A stretch of 64,000 nucleotides of DNA from Lepidostoma basale (taxonomy: Eukaryota > Arthropoda > Insecta > Trichoptera > Lepidostomatidae), in assembly GCA_022606425.2 (NCBI GenBank), contig JAHDVF020000190.1:1-64000 (forward strand). Direction: 5' to 3'. Below, piece after piece: positions 10,381 to 22,167 of the stretch (its first letter is position 1; each line of letters opens with the position of its first letter). The notes under the pieces were generated by a model, which was not told the origin of the DNA, did not search any database, and was given only the letters and a program-made list of their open reading frames with translations. The position numbers were made by a program, and so were the translations under genes.

Positions 10381-10539
10381 TTATCCACTAGTGTACGTGG
10401 TGCGAAAACGATCCACGGTCTTCCGAATAACTTGCTCGGATGGACGATTATGTCGACCGTAAAATGGACGTAGTGCACGATAAGTTTGGCGAACCCAACC
10501 ATGATTTTCAAAATAATTTTTCACAATTTGCAAGCGCTG
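10381..10539 (-). pseudogene. Transposase-like DUF4817 helix-turn-helix relic
   Basis: The minus strand encodes about 52 codons beginning QRLQIVKNYFENHG, continuing VRQTYRALRPFYG and RPSEQVIRKTVDRF, then a stop. This matches the N-terminal helix-turn-helix of DUF4817, found on mariner-like transposable elements of insects. No catalytic part is recognisable nearby, so it is a fragment. It lies within the candidate hAT element. Confidence 0.65.
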
Positions 10540-11302
10540 TTATGACGTCAGTCTATTTATGCTGAAATGGCAAAACGTACTGACTACAAATGAACTGTCA
10601 AATTGACAGTCTGTAGAAACAATGTTGCCAGTTTAAAAATCAAACCTCTAAAAAAAACACCCTGTACTTATTTGTCGTGACAAAACAAAGATAACTCCAA
10701 AAAATTTATCCCGCGTGCCAATACTTTACGTTAGTAGAAAAACGATAAAATAATAGAAGAAAGATATTAAATATAATTAAGGGGATAGCTACAGCGACGG
10801 CCGAAAAAAATAAGCGATTTTCGGGAATTTTTTTGACCGGGATAATCGGTCTGTCAGGACAGATATTAATTTATTTAACAAAATTAGGATTATTTCAAAA
10901 TAAATAAGGAGTACAAAATCCTCTATTGCTTTCATAAAATTTTTCAACACTTATTTTTATTTTTAAATTACACTTAAATTGCAGCCTGACACTTAAAGGT
11001 TGGCAATTAACATGGAAGTGATGACGTCACGCAATATTTAAAATGTGAATCAAGTAATGTAAGGAATATGGGAACGCGTTTTTTTTTAAATTTTATTAAG
11101 TGTACATTCAATATAGTTTATATAAAATATAAAAATATTTAATAGTAACAAAGTTATCAGCGATGCTGTAGTCTTAAAAAAAATTCTCTCTTCACGGTCA
11201 CATCGATTTCTCGAAAAGGGATTATCTGAAAGAAAAAAATCAAAGTTCATCATAATCTGTATGAATGTAGTTATCGTTGTACGTAGTAGATTTTTTAAAC
11301 TA

Positions 11303-11655
11303 ACTAACTAACCATCACGCCATTTCCCCGGAGGGGTAGGCAGAGAGGATGGATCACCACAATGCTCTGTCCTGGCATACCTCTTCGGCTTCCTCTACAT
11401 TCATACATCGTACCATGCACGCACGTCGATTATTCCGACTTCGAATGTGGCCGCCTTTTAGTAATTGATTAATTTGGTCATGCCATGTTTTCCTCGATCG
11501 TCCTCGGCTTCTTTTTCCACTCACGCTGCTTATGTACAACTTTTTAACCATTCTTTTCTCATCTATTCGTTCCATATGTCCAAACCATCTCAATGATCAT
11601 TTTTTTAATTTTATCCATGATGCAGTCATCTGCCTTACATTTCTCTCTTATTTTT
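11303..11655 (-). mobile_element. Non-LTR family A fragment (GTTAG-tailed)
   Basis: The minus strand encodes the C-terminal end of a reverse-transcriptase ORF (MRWFGHMERIDEKRMVKK, then RGRSRKTWHDQINQLLKGGH). It ends in the family's GTTAG tandem tail, seen here as CTAACTAACTAACC at 11300-11315. It is 5'-truncated. Family A is the commonest element in this window. Confidence 0.85.
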
Positions 11656-12198
11656 TATTTATTTTGATTTTTCACAAAATGGCGACCGATTGAAATTTTA
11701 AATTTTTTTAAGCCCTTTTTTATATTCAAGCAGTCTTAAAAAATAGTAAAAATAAAAATTTTCAAAATCAGCTGCGCTTAACGATAGCTATTGTAAAAAC
11801 AAATAAAATAAACAAAAAAAAATTAAAATCGGTTTATAATTGCTCTGGTTATCGATGCGACAAGTTTAAAAAAAATGTTTTTGAGAAAAACGCGTTTTAA
11901 GTTTTTAGTCCATTTTTCTTACTATAAAATTATGTATCTTCTAAAATACGAGTATTTATACTTGTATCAAACTATCGACCCCTGGACAATATGGTTCTTC
12001 GCGATAAATCCAGTGGCGTCCTTGACTTTTTTAAAATTATTTTTTAATGACCCTTTCCATGCGATTCTCAGCAGCTTTCACCCGGTTACCGACAGGCTAA
12101 AAACAGGGTTCTTTTGAATAAAATTGTCTCTTAAAATAAATTTCAATTGTTGCACTACCGACATTCGGCTGTTTTATTAATGAGTTTGCCGACCACTA

Positions 12199-12561
12199 GT
12201 CTATATGTTTTATCAACAGATTTAATTTTTAAGTAGGATTTAGTATACAATTTTCTCTTTTTATTAAATATAATTAGATATAATGTATATGGAAGGTTGT
12301 AAGATATTGTATGGATGGAGATTTGTTTTGTTTTTTTTATTATAAAATAAGATGGCTAGAAAATAATGAAATTTTGATATTCTTAATTATATATTTCATT
12401 GGAATCTAAATGTCGTGCTATATATTTAAGTGTTTTGTATAGAAATTATATTTTTCTTAAAATAGTTATAATGTTTTGTGCGTCAAGCTATATTTGCAGT
12501 CTAAAAATATTGGATGTTTCTTTTTTATATACTTCATATACAACACTCACATTTAAAAAAA
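12199..12561. other. AT-rich spacer
   Basis: Sequence between the hAT-type element and the Helitron. I see no gene or clear repeat. It may include the displaced 3' end of the GT31 transcript. Confidence 0.4.
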
Positions 12562-13168
12562 TCTATCTACATATAAATAAAACTCAATCTGTTGTTTGTG
12601 TGCGGACCTTTTCCTCGATTATTCCTGAACAGATCCCCAGGAAACTTATAGAATTGATTAAGTGGAATACGGCGGTGGTTATAGGCATACTTTTGTTACG
12701 AATTGAGCTCTAATTAACTTTATAAATTAATAAATTAATAAATTAATTGATAATTTTCGTAGTACAGGCGAATAACCTTAATAATCGAGCTCTAAGTTCA
12801 ATATTATATAAAACAAAGTCACGTTAGTTACACCATTTATAACTCAAGTACGACTGGACCGATTTTGATTATCATTGATTTGTTGGATTTGTATCCGCCC
12901 CGAATAGCAGAATAACTATAAAAACATCGGAAAATCACGAAAAAAAAAATTATGAAGAAAATTTTTTTTCTCATACATTTTGTATGGAACATTTTGTTAT
13001 GATATCTCGAGAACCGATTGATTGATTTCGATGAATTTATTGAACTTAATGAGTATCAATTTTTGAGTATTAATTTCAACTTAATAAATAACTGAATTTA
13101 ATTCAGCTAATAAGTTTACACAACATTTATTGATTCTGATGCGGTACGAAGTTCGCCGGGTCAGCTAG
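12562..13168 (+). mobile_element. Non-autonomous Helitron (607 bp)
   Basis: The 5' end reads TCTATCTACATATAAATAAA and the 3' end GTTCGCCGGGTCAGCTAG, the CTAG terminus with a short GC-rich hairpin region typical of lepidopteran Helitrons. Flanking bases are A (12561) and T (13169), the classic insertion between A and T without target duplication. No Rep/helicase is encoded. Confidence 0.8.
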
Positions 13169-13171
13169 TAA

Positions 13172-13362
13172 AAATTAAATACCAAACATGTTTCGGACAC
13201 ACAAGCCCTTCATCAGTGATATTATATAAATATAAAAAAAAAAAAATCACAAATGTGGTCAGTTATGTCAGATATTAAAAATATTTATATTTTTAATATC
13301 TATATAATATCACTGATGAAGGTCTTGTGTGTCTGAAACATGTTTGGTATTTAATTATTATT
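13172..13362. repeat. Hairpin (foldback) element, about 190 bp
   Basis: Left arm AAATTAAATACCAAACATGT, then TTTCGGACACACAAG; the right arm mirrors it (CTTGTGTGTCTGAAACATG, then TTTGGTATTTAATT). The centre is AT-rich. Related arms lie at 13770-13925 and 61795-61870. It lies directly beside the Helitron end. Confidence 0.75.
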
Positions 13363-13377
13363 ATTTTTAAATAAATT

Positions 13378-13930
13378 GAGTGTTGTATACTAAGTATATA
13401 AAAAAAGAAACATTAAACATCTACAACACAAAGTTATGGCGAATTTAGAAGAAAATAAAAATATTGTTGTCAAATTGCGACAGACTTCATTTGCAGTTCA
13501 TATTTGAATGTATCCTATAAACCTTTTTACTTTAGTTCCTAACTATTAACTTGTACGTATTATTATGATGAACTGCGACTATCTGAACTGCAAATGTAGT
13601 CAAACACAGTTCGAGACCATTTTTTTAAACTGCAAATGAAGCCAGTCGCATAATGGAGGTTAATAACCATATTATCTTTTATATTCACAATCACTTTGTG
13701 TTGTGGATTCACATTTGAATAATTTTTTAAAAAACATTGTATTTTCACAACATTTTTTTGTACTTTTCACAAACATGTTTTGGGACACAGACACCCTTCG
13801 TCAGCGTAGAAATTATAACTTAAACTAAATCAAGTTTATTTTGATAATTACTAAATTAAATTAAGTTTATTATAAATTAAATAAGGTTAAATTTTCTACA
13901 CTGAGGAAGGGCATCAATAGACCGAAATTT
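13378..13930. repeat. Dispersed repeat region related to 52790-52885 and 61790-61920
   Basis: AACTGCAAATGAAGCCAGTC (about 13628-13650) recurs near 52855 with a preceding ACTATCTG...CTGCAAA. GAGTGTTGTATA and following bases recur near 61870. Terminal motifs resemble the hairpin at 13172. No coding content is seen. Confidence 0.5.
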
Positions 13931-15160
13931 CTTTTGATAAGTGAAAAATTGAAATATTAATTAAATAATTTATTATTTCATCCATCACATTTTACAAAAG
14001 TATTGATTATTTAATTTTATTAATATTTTTTTTACAAAAATATTTAAACATCACATTTTAATGAAAGAAATAATAAATAAAAATAACTTTACACATATTT
14101 TAGTATTATTTTTCTTTTTATGGATTTTATGTGAAATTCTCAAATTTAAAAGTATTAAAAATTCTAAATTCAAATGTATTATTTTCGACTTTAAAATTTT
14201 TGTTCTCAAATTGTAGTATTTTTTTTCTCTCTCTTTATTTTTTTATATTTAAGTAAAACCATTTTATTTATCTTTTTTTAATACATTGTATATAGTGTAT
14301 AATTTAAGTATTATATTGTAAATATGTGTACTCTTAATAAATAATTTGAATTTATGTAGAAAATAAAAAATTATTACATACTGTTTTTTATAAATAATAC
14401 TTTTATAAAATTTCGTTAATATGCTCACATCAAATCCGGAAATAAATGAATTATTCTGGAACAGAGCATTCCATTTTTAAAATGAAAAAAAAAGGTTAAT
14501 TTTTTTAACTGAATATTATTATGTTTTTCAAAATACAAACGAGAAATGCTACCGTCCGCAGTTAATTTAACAAAAATTACACACTTCATTGTTCATACTT
14601 GAACAAGATATCCCCTATCGAATGTGCATCATCTCTTTCTATCTTGTTTGTTCATAAGAACGTACGAGCGAGATGCACTATTTATCACACAAAAATAATT
14701 TTAATTTGACGATCGTTTTAAACATTTCTCTACGGTGATACAAATAACTATATTTTGTTTGTCATGTATAACTGAACTTTGTTTTTGATTACTTTCTCTG
14801 TAACAATATTATTATAAAGGTGTTTTTAAACTGAATATAATATAAACTTTTGGTTTTTATTATTTTATTTTATGGACAAATGCAGAGTTTATCATTAAAA
14901 AGTTTAAATGAAATATTTAATATTGACGAAAACATTTTGTATAAATTTTATTATATAATAAAAGAGTCACATGTTTTTCCTTGCTGAAGCATTTTTTATT
15001 TAATTAATTTTATTATATTTAAAGTTTAAATCTTATGGATTGGTTTCCAGCAAAGTGTAACATGTTTACTGGTTCCTGACATTTGGGCCTTAATATGATA
15101 GTTTCCCGTTGCTTCCCACATTTTTGTATACAACAGGTTATTTTAACCCAATTACTGTAT
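13931..15160. other. AT-rich spacer without recognisable genes
   Basis: Very AT-rich with A/T runs. No open frame of interest, RNA gene or clear repeat was found. Confidence 0.5.
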
Positions 15161-15164
15161 ACAA

Positions 15165-15350
15165 TTTTTAAGCTATTGATTCTCATGTGATAGGTAGCTA
15201 GTCTATCGCCATTTTTATCGTCACGTGAATTCTACACCAGATCAAAGACAGTGTGAGAATCACATTCATCGCCATGAATCGAACCCTAGAACTTTAGTGT
15301 GACAGTCATCAGCTATTACCACTTTGCCACGAAGGCCGCTGACACATTAT
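15165..15350 (-). mobile_element. tRNA-like SINE, degraded copy
   Basis: The minus strand has an A-box-like TGGCAAAGTGG (about 15325-15335) and a B-box-like GGTTCGATTCA (about 15276-15290), followed by a body matching the better copy at 30400-30672 (shared ACACTGTCTTTG and AAATGGCGATAGA). Confidence 0.65.
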
Positions 15351-15379
15351 TCAATACATTTGGATGAATCTTTTCTTCT

Positions 15380-16150
15380 TCTCTAAGTGCCGTCTCCTCT
15401 GCAAATCAGGGCTATTTCCACCTCGTTAACTGTGACTTTGAACAGCGATTCGAAGTATGCAGCCAAGAGATTCTTCTCCGATCTGGTCTTCTTGCTGGTA
15501 TTTTTCCCTGAATTATCACTTGTAGGCGTTGGTATTTTTCTCCTCGCATTTTTTCTTTCGCCTCACGATTTCCCGTTATTTGGGGTCGGCTTTCCTAATA
15601 CGGCTCTACTAAGTCTCACGATCCAGGGTTATCTGGCTGTCCAGTCCCAGCGCCTTCAGGACGTTGCAGGAGGCCGCGCTGGTCCCCTCTTTCGGTCTTC
15701 CAGTTGCAGGATCTTGTGAACGATGTATTCATTGTCCCTCCTGCTCACATGGCCGTACCACCGCAGACAACGTTCCCTAGTTTTTTCTGCTATGGGAGCG
15801 ACTTTTAGGCTACCTCTGATGTGCTCATGTCTAGCTTAATCCAGCATCGTAACCCCGGTGGCTCACCTCAGCATCTTCATTTCTACTACGTGCAGCCACT
15901 GTTCTTCTTGTCATCTTGCTGCAGCATCCCAGCATTCCGATCCGTAGAGCATAGCAGGTTTTACGGCGGTTCTGCACACTTTTCCTTTTATTTGCATAGC
16001 ATGGTACTCCTGAAAGGCCACGCCATTTAAGCCATCCAACGTTTATTCTATGCTCTACGTCATTTCCAATTATGCCACCATTGGAAAGAATAAAGCCGAG
16101 ATATCTGAAGTGGTCCACATTTTTTAATGATATACGTTCCAGGTAGATGT
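15380..16150 (-). mobile_element. Non-LTR family F reverse-transcriptase C-terminal relic
   Basis: The minus strand encodes FRYLGFILSNGGIIGNDVEH, then RINVGWLKWRGLSGVPC and a disrupted remainder, typical of the thumb/C-terminal part of non-LTR reverse transcriptases. Frameshifted and 5'-truncated. Confidence 0.75.
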
Positions 16151-16184
16151 TCGTTGGTTGAGTCCTGGCATTTAATAAATCTAA

Positions 16185-16320
16185 TAAATCTTTAGCAAGA
16201 TGAAATATGTCACTCCTATGAAATATAATAAAACTTGTATAAAATATAATTTTTCCTTCATATTAAATATTTAATGTAGAGTTTTACATCATTGTTTAAG
16301 TAACAATATATATTATGTAT
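16185..16320. repeat. Single terminus of the foldback family at 22168-22735
   Basis: Shares CCTATGAAATATAATAAAAC and, further on, GTTTTACATCATTGTT with 35990-36090 and 22670-22720. Only one arm is present. Confidence 0.5.
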
Positions 16321-16690
16321 ATGTCTAGTCTAGTTATATTTCCTTCATGGTTTCGCTGGAAATTCTGTACCAATATAAACTAAACTATACTATAAGCATT
16401 TTTTTCTTATTTATAAGGAGCGAAGCACAATTTTTGAATTGTTTAATTTATATTTATATATCAAGGACACAATGATGTTCTTGTAGCGATTCTTGTATGG
16501 AAGTGAAATATGGAACTGGTAAAATAAATATGAAAGTAGTTTAAATGGGAGTATTTACAATACAGGAATACTGATGAACCAAATCTAAACGTTCCCCACA
16601 GCTACAGCAGAGCCAGAGGTATATCTTATTTTATGCCCCAAATTGCCGCACAGAGGCGCTTCGAAGTTCTCCTGTGTTGAAGATAGATCT
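16321..16690. other. AT-rich spacer
   Basis: Nothing recognisable apart from short AT-rich runs. Confidence 0.35.
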
Positions 16691-16694
16691 ATTT

Positions 16695-17170
16695 AAATTT
16701 GTTAATACCCATTCAGTCTTCATTCAGTCTTTCAATGGGTCCAAACTATCTTAATGTCCCTTTCATTATTTTGTTCAAAACTCTTCCATTTGCATTAAAT
16801 TTACTGAGCGGTGTGATATGACAGTATTTTGGTTGCCCCGTAATCAATCGGACAGCAGCATTGAATATGCTTTGTATTCTGCTTAATTGATTATTTGGCA
16901 ATCCAGCGTACGTCTGAATGATCACTTTGGGAACCCCTTCTTTCTTATTCTTTAACAGCCGTTGTCGTCCACTGCTGGACATAGGCCTCCCCCATACTTC
17001 TCCATGTATGACATGTCATACGGGGGGTGGTTGGCATTACAACGCCACGCTTGCCAGAGTCTAAGAGAACTCAATTCTACCGCATTCATTCTACTTCATC
17101 CAGTTCCGTGCTTCACTTCCACACTTATTGTCGGTTCAAGAACACCATTGTGCACCGCCATTAAAGTAAT
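16695..17170 (-). mobile_element. Mosaic of non-LTR fragments (families A, B, C)
   Basis: On the minus strand, family A sequence (about 17065-17165 and 16695-16790) is interrupted by a family B 3' end (about 16955-17040, CACTGCTGGACATAGGCCTC read on plus) and by a family C piece encoding AAVRLITGQPKYCHITPL (about 16800-16890). This is a nested insertion. Confidence 0.65.
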
Positions 17171-17289
17171 TAAAATTATAATGATGAGGTATGTATTTAT
17201 AATATTTATGGCATCACAAAATCTTTTACAAAATGTCTACTAATAAATTTATAAATGGAAAATCTTCACATATAAAAAATACGTCTTAC

Positions 17290-18240
17290 AATCATCATAA
17301 TCTGGCATTAATCGTCCAGTATTGGCCGACATAGGCCTCCCTTCCCAACTTCCACAACTCTCTATCCTTTTGTGGCATTGATCTTCTGCATTTCGTATTC
17401 TCTTCCACCTGGTTACACGTTTGATGATTCTTCTTTCTTCTTCTTCTTTTTGTCCTGTCACACCTCCGTGGTGCATAGGGCCTCAAGTAACCTTCTCCAC
17501 CCGACTCTATCGCATGCCCTATGCCTAACATCATTCCAAGTGAGGCCTGCCGCCTTAACCTCGTCCTGCAGGGTTCTTCTCCAGGTGGCTCTAGGTCTGC
17601 CTCGCTTTCTCTTTCCCCCCATAGGGGACCAGTCTAGTGCACCCTAAGCGATGCAGGCTGGGTTCCAGGTTGCAGAGTGTGACCGATCCACTGCCATTTG
17701 CGTCTAGCGACCTGTTCTCTAATTGGCTTTTCGCCTGCCATAGTCCAGAGAGCGGCATTTGACACTGTTTGGGGCCAATAGATTTTGAATATTGAGCGAA
17801 GGCACCTATTTATAAACACCTGGAGTTTACCAATAACGTCCGCGGTAGACTTCCAAGTCTCACATCTGTAAAGCAGTAAAGCAGATGTTTGATGATTAAC
17901 ACCTTTCAAAGTGAGGCCTACTACCTTACCTCGTCCTGCAGGGTTCTTTTCCAAGGTCTGCCTCGCTTCCTCTTTCCACCCACATAATTTCATCACTTCT
18001 TCTCCGGTCTCAATCTAATGATTGGTCTGCAGCGAGGCGACGCATCTCCTCTTCCACTCGGCTCGGTCCTCGGCAACTCTTTTCAACTCCGCATAAGAGG
18101 TGCAGCCCATATCTCGGCAAATCTGGTCTAGATACTCTTGGCGAGGTCATCTTCTGCCAATCGATCCTTCGACCATCACTTACAAACCAAGAATAATCGA
18201 CGACCACCATACATTGTTTATGCAGCACAAAATCGGTCAT
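17290..18240 (-). mobile_element. Non-LTR family G fragments and related pieces
   Basis: The minus strand encodes PIREQVARRKWQWIGHTLQP (about 17660-17730) and ends near 17425 with the family G end (ACACCTCCGTGGTGCATAGG on plus). A second partial copy is at about 17890-17990, and an unrelated RT C-terminal type tail at 18010-18240. All are truncated and frameshifted. Confidence 0.7.
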
Positions 18241-18570
18241 ATGTTTTTAAGATATTTAGAAAAACAAAAATCCTAATTTGAATATCGTAGAATTATTAGT
18301 ATTGTTATTATTTTTAATTTAATATTTTATATAAATAATTGTTTGTAAAGATATTTGCATAATTTTAACAATGCATATTGTAACAGCTGTTTTTTTTTGT
18401 GTTTATTGTTTATGAATAATCTAATTTTAGACTTATTCAGATATTTTTATTAATGAATTCTTTTATCCCATTTGCATCTGTTGACCTTATAGATCTTGCA
18501 GAGTGTCCTGTTCCCATGATCCAATATTTATTATTAAAAAAAATTATAATACAAATGAAAAGTATGCAAT
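18241..18570. other. AT-rich spacer
   Basis: No gene or recognisable repeat seen. Confidence 0.35.
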
Positions 18571-19360
18571 AAGTATGACCTTGTGATGAACGTGTCAAAG
18601 TCTAAAGTTATGGTATTTGAAAAGGAAGAATGTATGACGGATTGTGACATAAGTGCGAACGGTGAGAAATTAGAGCAAGTTACCGAATTTGTTTATCTGG
18701 GAAGCATGTTTACAAAAAATGGAAGATTGGAGAAAGATATCGGAAGAAGGGTCAGAGCTGAAAACTAAATAAATGGTGCACTCAAAGTCATTACCGCAAA
18801 TAGAAATTTATCAACTGAAGCAAATATGGCAGTGCACAATGGAGTTCTAGTCCCGACCCTTATGTATGGAAGTGAAGCTTGGGGTTGGCAGAAGAAGGAT
18901 GAAAGTAGAAATAATGCCGTAGCAATGAGGTCACTAAGAAGTATGTGCGGATAAACTATGTATGATAGAATATCTAGTGGTGAAGTAAGAAAGGAATGTA
19001 AGGCTGATGAATGCGTGATAAATAAAATTAAGAAGGGGTCACTAAGATGGTTTGGACATATGGAACGAATGGATGAGGGAAGAATGGTTGAGGGAAGAAA
19101 AGGATGAGGGAAGAAGAACACAAGTAGTGTGAATGGGAAAAATGTCAAGGATGGCCAAGGAAGACAGGGCATGACCAAATTAATCAATTACTGAAAGGCG
19201 GCCATGTTCGAAGTAGGAACAATCGACGAGCATGAATGTCACGATGTGTGAATGTAGAAGAGGCGCGAGAATTTTGCCAGGATAGAACAATGTGGCGATC
19301 CATCCTCTCTGCCTACCGTCCGGGGAAACGGCGTGATGGTTAGATAGGTAGGTAGGTAAA
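18571..19360 (+). mobile_element. Non-LTR family A copy
   Basis: Encodes VYLGSMFTKNGRLEKDIGRR, then a stop, followed by the rest of the RT C-terminal region in broken frames and the 3' end GGCGTGATGG at about 19330-19340. Tail degraded to TTAGATAGGTAGG. Confidence 0.85.
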
Positions 19361-19469
19361 ATGTCTGTTTTCTAGAAATTTTATTTTATGGACATATCAC
19401 GATTGCTAAGGTGTTTTAAAATATTTAATAATGATTTTGCAAAACATTTGTTTTCTAAAAGATATATAA

Positions 19470-19900
19470 CTAACTAACAAACTAACCATCACACCGTCTC
19501 CCCGAAGGGATAGGCGGAAAGAATGGACTGCTACACTTTTCTTTCCTGACGTATTTCTCTCACTTCCCCAACCAACATTCATACATCGTGTCATGCACGC
19601 GCGTCGAATTCTCTGACTCCTCATGTGGCCGACATTTAATATTTGATTAATTTGATCTTGCCACGTTTTCCTCGGTCTTACTCTATTTCTAGTTCCATTT
19701 ACATCATTAACATACACTTTATTTACCATTCTTTCTGCATTAATTCTTTCCATGTGTCCAAACCATCGTAATGATCCTTTCATTATTTTGTTCATAACAC
19801 CATCATTCGCTTCTTATATTTTTATTCGACACTATCATACACAGAGTATACACACATTCGTCTAAGAGATCTCATTTCTACTGCATTTATTCTACCTTCA
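19470..19900 (-). mobile_element. Non-LTR family A copy
   Basis: Minus strand, MNKIMKGSLRWFGHMERI through to the 3' end and CTAACTAACAAACTAACC (plus reading, 19469-19487). It lies about 110 bp from the oppositely oriented copy at 18571-19360. Confidence 0.85.
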
Positions 19901-20180
19901 TCCTATTATTATTACTACTAACTCTAAAAATCTACACACTTTTAAAGTATTATATTTTTCATTGCCATTCAAACGATATTCAAATTTGAAAATACAATAT
20001 ACCATAGGGACCTATACATGCAGCTAGTGGATTAAATTTAAAATATTATTTCAATGAAGCATCTGTTCTTGTTTTATATATTTCATCACGTGTGGTCAGG
20101 CTTCCATATTGTGGCTGCTAGCTCGTAAAATCTTTATATGAGAAAATCTGTTTTGATTGTTTTCATCTTTCAACGTCATC

Positions 20181-20802
20181 ACATGAGGGCACTACTTGCA
20201 AAGTCAGTAACCTCCTGAGAAAACTGAAGACATGTGTTATTTTTGTTCTGGATATCATATATTATATGTTTATGGCTTGTACGTGTTTAATTAAGGTAGA
20301 AAATGAAGATCACCAAAAAAGGTATTTTAAAAACAAGAGTAAAACTGAGATAAATTAAATTATGTTTTGGATTTTTCTGACTTTGAATAATACAATTGGA
20401 GGTTACCGGATTTGCAACGCATAACTTTGGAGGTTACCTACTTTGATTATAACATCAGAGAAAATAATGTTACTGGCAATCTCCCAAAATTCTGACGAAC
20501 ATTTATTTATTATTAAAAAAGAGTTTTTATTATTGAAACAAAGTATTTTAACACAACAATAATTGTTTGAATTGGGGACTGATATTGGTCATGACAAAAT
20601 CAAGATGGCGGCAAGTGGATGTTACTGATTTTGCAAGATACATCAAATTTCAAGTCTTATTTTACTTGAAATTAAGCTAGTTCTGATCCATACATTTGCA
20701 CACAATATACAAAAATACTTTATTAATAATTTACCATTCAAAGTTGAAAAAAAAAAACATATTTTTGGAGGTTACTGGCTTTGCAAGTAGTACCCTCACA
20801 TG
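20181..20802. mobile_element. TIR element with GAGGG termini, about 620 bp
   Basis: Left arm ACATGAGGGCACTACTTGCA, then AAGTCAGTAACCTCC; right arm GGAGGTTACTGGCTTTGCAA, then GTAGTACCCTCACATGT. About 35 bp are inverted with few mismatches. The interior repeats GGAGGTTAC twice near 20400-20440. A relative lies at 32471-32882. No transposase seen. Confidence 0.65.
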
Positions 20803-20993
20803 TTATGTAAAAAAAAAATACATTATTTGACATACTGCATTCTTCTTTATAAATAATGTACCGCATATTGCATTGTATCGATAAATATTGATATTAGTAT
20901 TAACTTTGATTTTAAACATACAGCTAACATTTTTTTTAAATGTATACAAATACTTGTAGACAAATACTGGATTTTACCCATTATGGGTTAATC

Positions 20994-21316
20994 ATTAAGA
21001 ATCAATTGTATCTCAATAGAGACAAAGATGTAAATTATTTGGAAACAGAATGTGAGGCGTTTTACAGGACTTATGACCTGTCATAGGTTGGTTTAAGCGA
21101 TTGCTTTATGTAATACAATATTCCCCATTCCGCCCTACTTACGAACACCACGCCTGACAATTATTTTTGAAAGTTGTATATTTGCTACCACATTGAAAAA
21201 CATTTCACATATTTTAGTTCAATCTACACTAGCGCCATCTATTGAGACTAGATGTAAGCATTAAGCATTCTGTTTCCAAATAATTTACATCTTCGTCTCT
21301 ATTGAGATACATTTAA
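20994..21316. mobile_element. MITE with about 53-bp inverted termini (copy 1)
   Basis: Left arm ATTGTATCTCAATAGAGACA and on through ATGTAAATTATTTGGAAACA; the right arm mirrors it (TGTTTCCAAATAATTTACAT, then CTTCGTCTCTATTGAGATAC). The interior ends include TATGACCTGTCA and ACACTAGCGCCATCTATTGA. Related copies: 42340-42660, 43157-43530, 49260-49656. Confidence 0.8.
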
Positions 21317-21389
21317 TACAGCTAACAGGTTTATACAACATGTTTCACTATGTCATTTTTCTTTTAAGCCTATAGATATCCATTCTTGA

Positions 21390-21595
21390 ACATCTTTTTG
21401 TTCTTTCACCTCTCCGTGGTTCATAGGGCTTCAATGAACCTTCTCCATCCGACTCTATCGCACACCTGATGCCTAACATCGTCCCAAGTGAGGCCAGCTG
21501 CTTTAACCTCATCCTGCTGGGTTCTTCTTCAGGTGGCTCTAGGTCTACCTCACTTCCTCTTTCCACCCACAGCGAACCAGTTAGCCATTTTAACG
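21390..21595 (-). mobile_element. Non-LTR family G 3' fragment
   Basis: Matches the 3' part of the copies at 17425 and 38345 (plus reading: TTGTTCTTTCACCTCTCCGT and on to AGGTGGCTCTAGGTCTACCT). 5'-truncated. Confidence 0.7.
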
Positions 21596-22165
21596 CGTTG
21601 TTGAAGCGTGTAGCGTTCCATGAAAATATCAAGACTAAATAAGTGTTCTTGTCAAATTTGACAGCTATCGCTTTACCAAAATGGGCGCTAAACGCTGTCA
21701 AAGTTCAAGCGTCTCTATTGAAAAACTCTTTGACCCCCAGGATACACCACCTGCAGCGAAGCCATGATGGCCATTTGGCCGAAATTATGTTCCATACATA
21801 ATGTCATTGAATGTCCTTTCAAATTAAAAAAAAAATATATGGCAATATCTTATAGACAGGTTGTTTTATTTTATTTCAAATTCAAGCACTCTTAATGAAA
21901 AACCTTATATTTATTCAAACACTTCTATTCTGTTTTTACATGCCTCGAAATGACCCTGTACAGACGTATATTTTAAGTAGATATTCTAAGTCATAATTTT
22001 TCATATTGTTTTAAATATGCATATTTATTGTGCCAATTCTAAGTATAGTTTTGTATATAATAATTTTTATTATAAAACACTTCTATCGATAGGTGTTAAC
22101 ACCAATTTTATTTTATTAACATGCCATTGCTGAGATAATTTATTGAATACACTTAAATCTGTTTT
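21596..22165. other. Spacer without recognisable genes
   Basis: AT-rich, no supported coding region. The first ~180 bp are slightly GC-richer but show no known motif. Confidence 0.35.
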
Positions 22166-22167
22166 TT

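Larger units (their letters stand above)
9257..12198. mobile_element. Candidate non-autonomous hAT-type element, 2.9 kb
   Basis: The left end reads CAGTGGTCGGCAAACTG at 9257 and the right end AGTTTGCCGACCACTA up to 12198, inverted repeats of about 16 bp typical of hAT ends. The flanks are GCCTATAT (9249-9256) and GTCTATAT (12199-12206), an 8-bp target duplication with one mismatch. The inside has no intact transposase. It holds an inner imperfect inverted repeat (9280-9705), a copy of another dispersed repeat (about 9725-9850), a DUF4817-like relic and a non-LTR fragment, so it has itself been a landing pad. Confidence 0.65.

Noticed and set aside
12596..12680. GC-richer stretch in the Helitron as a possible gene remnant
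   Set aside because: Common in Helitron 5' regions of moths; no open frame with a recognisable domain.
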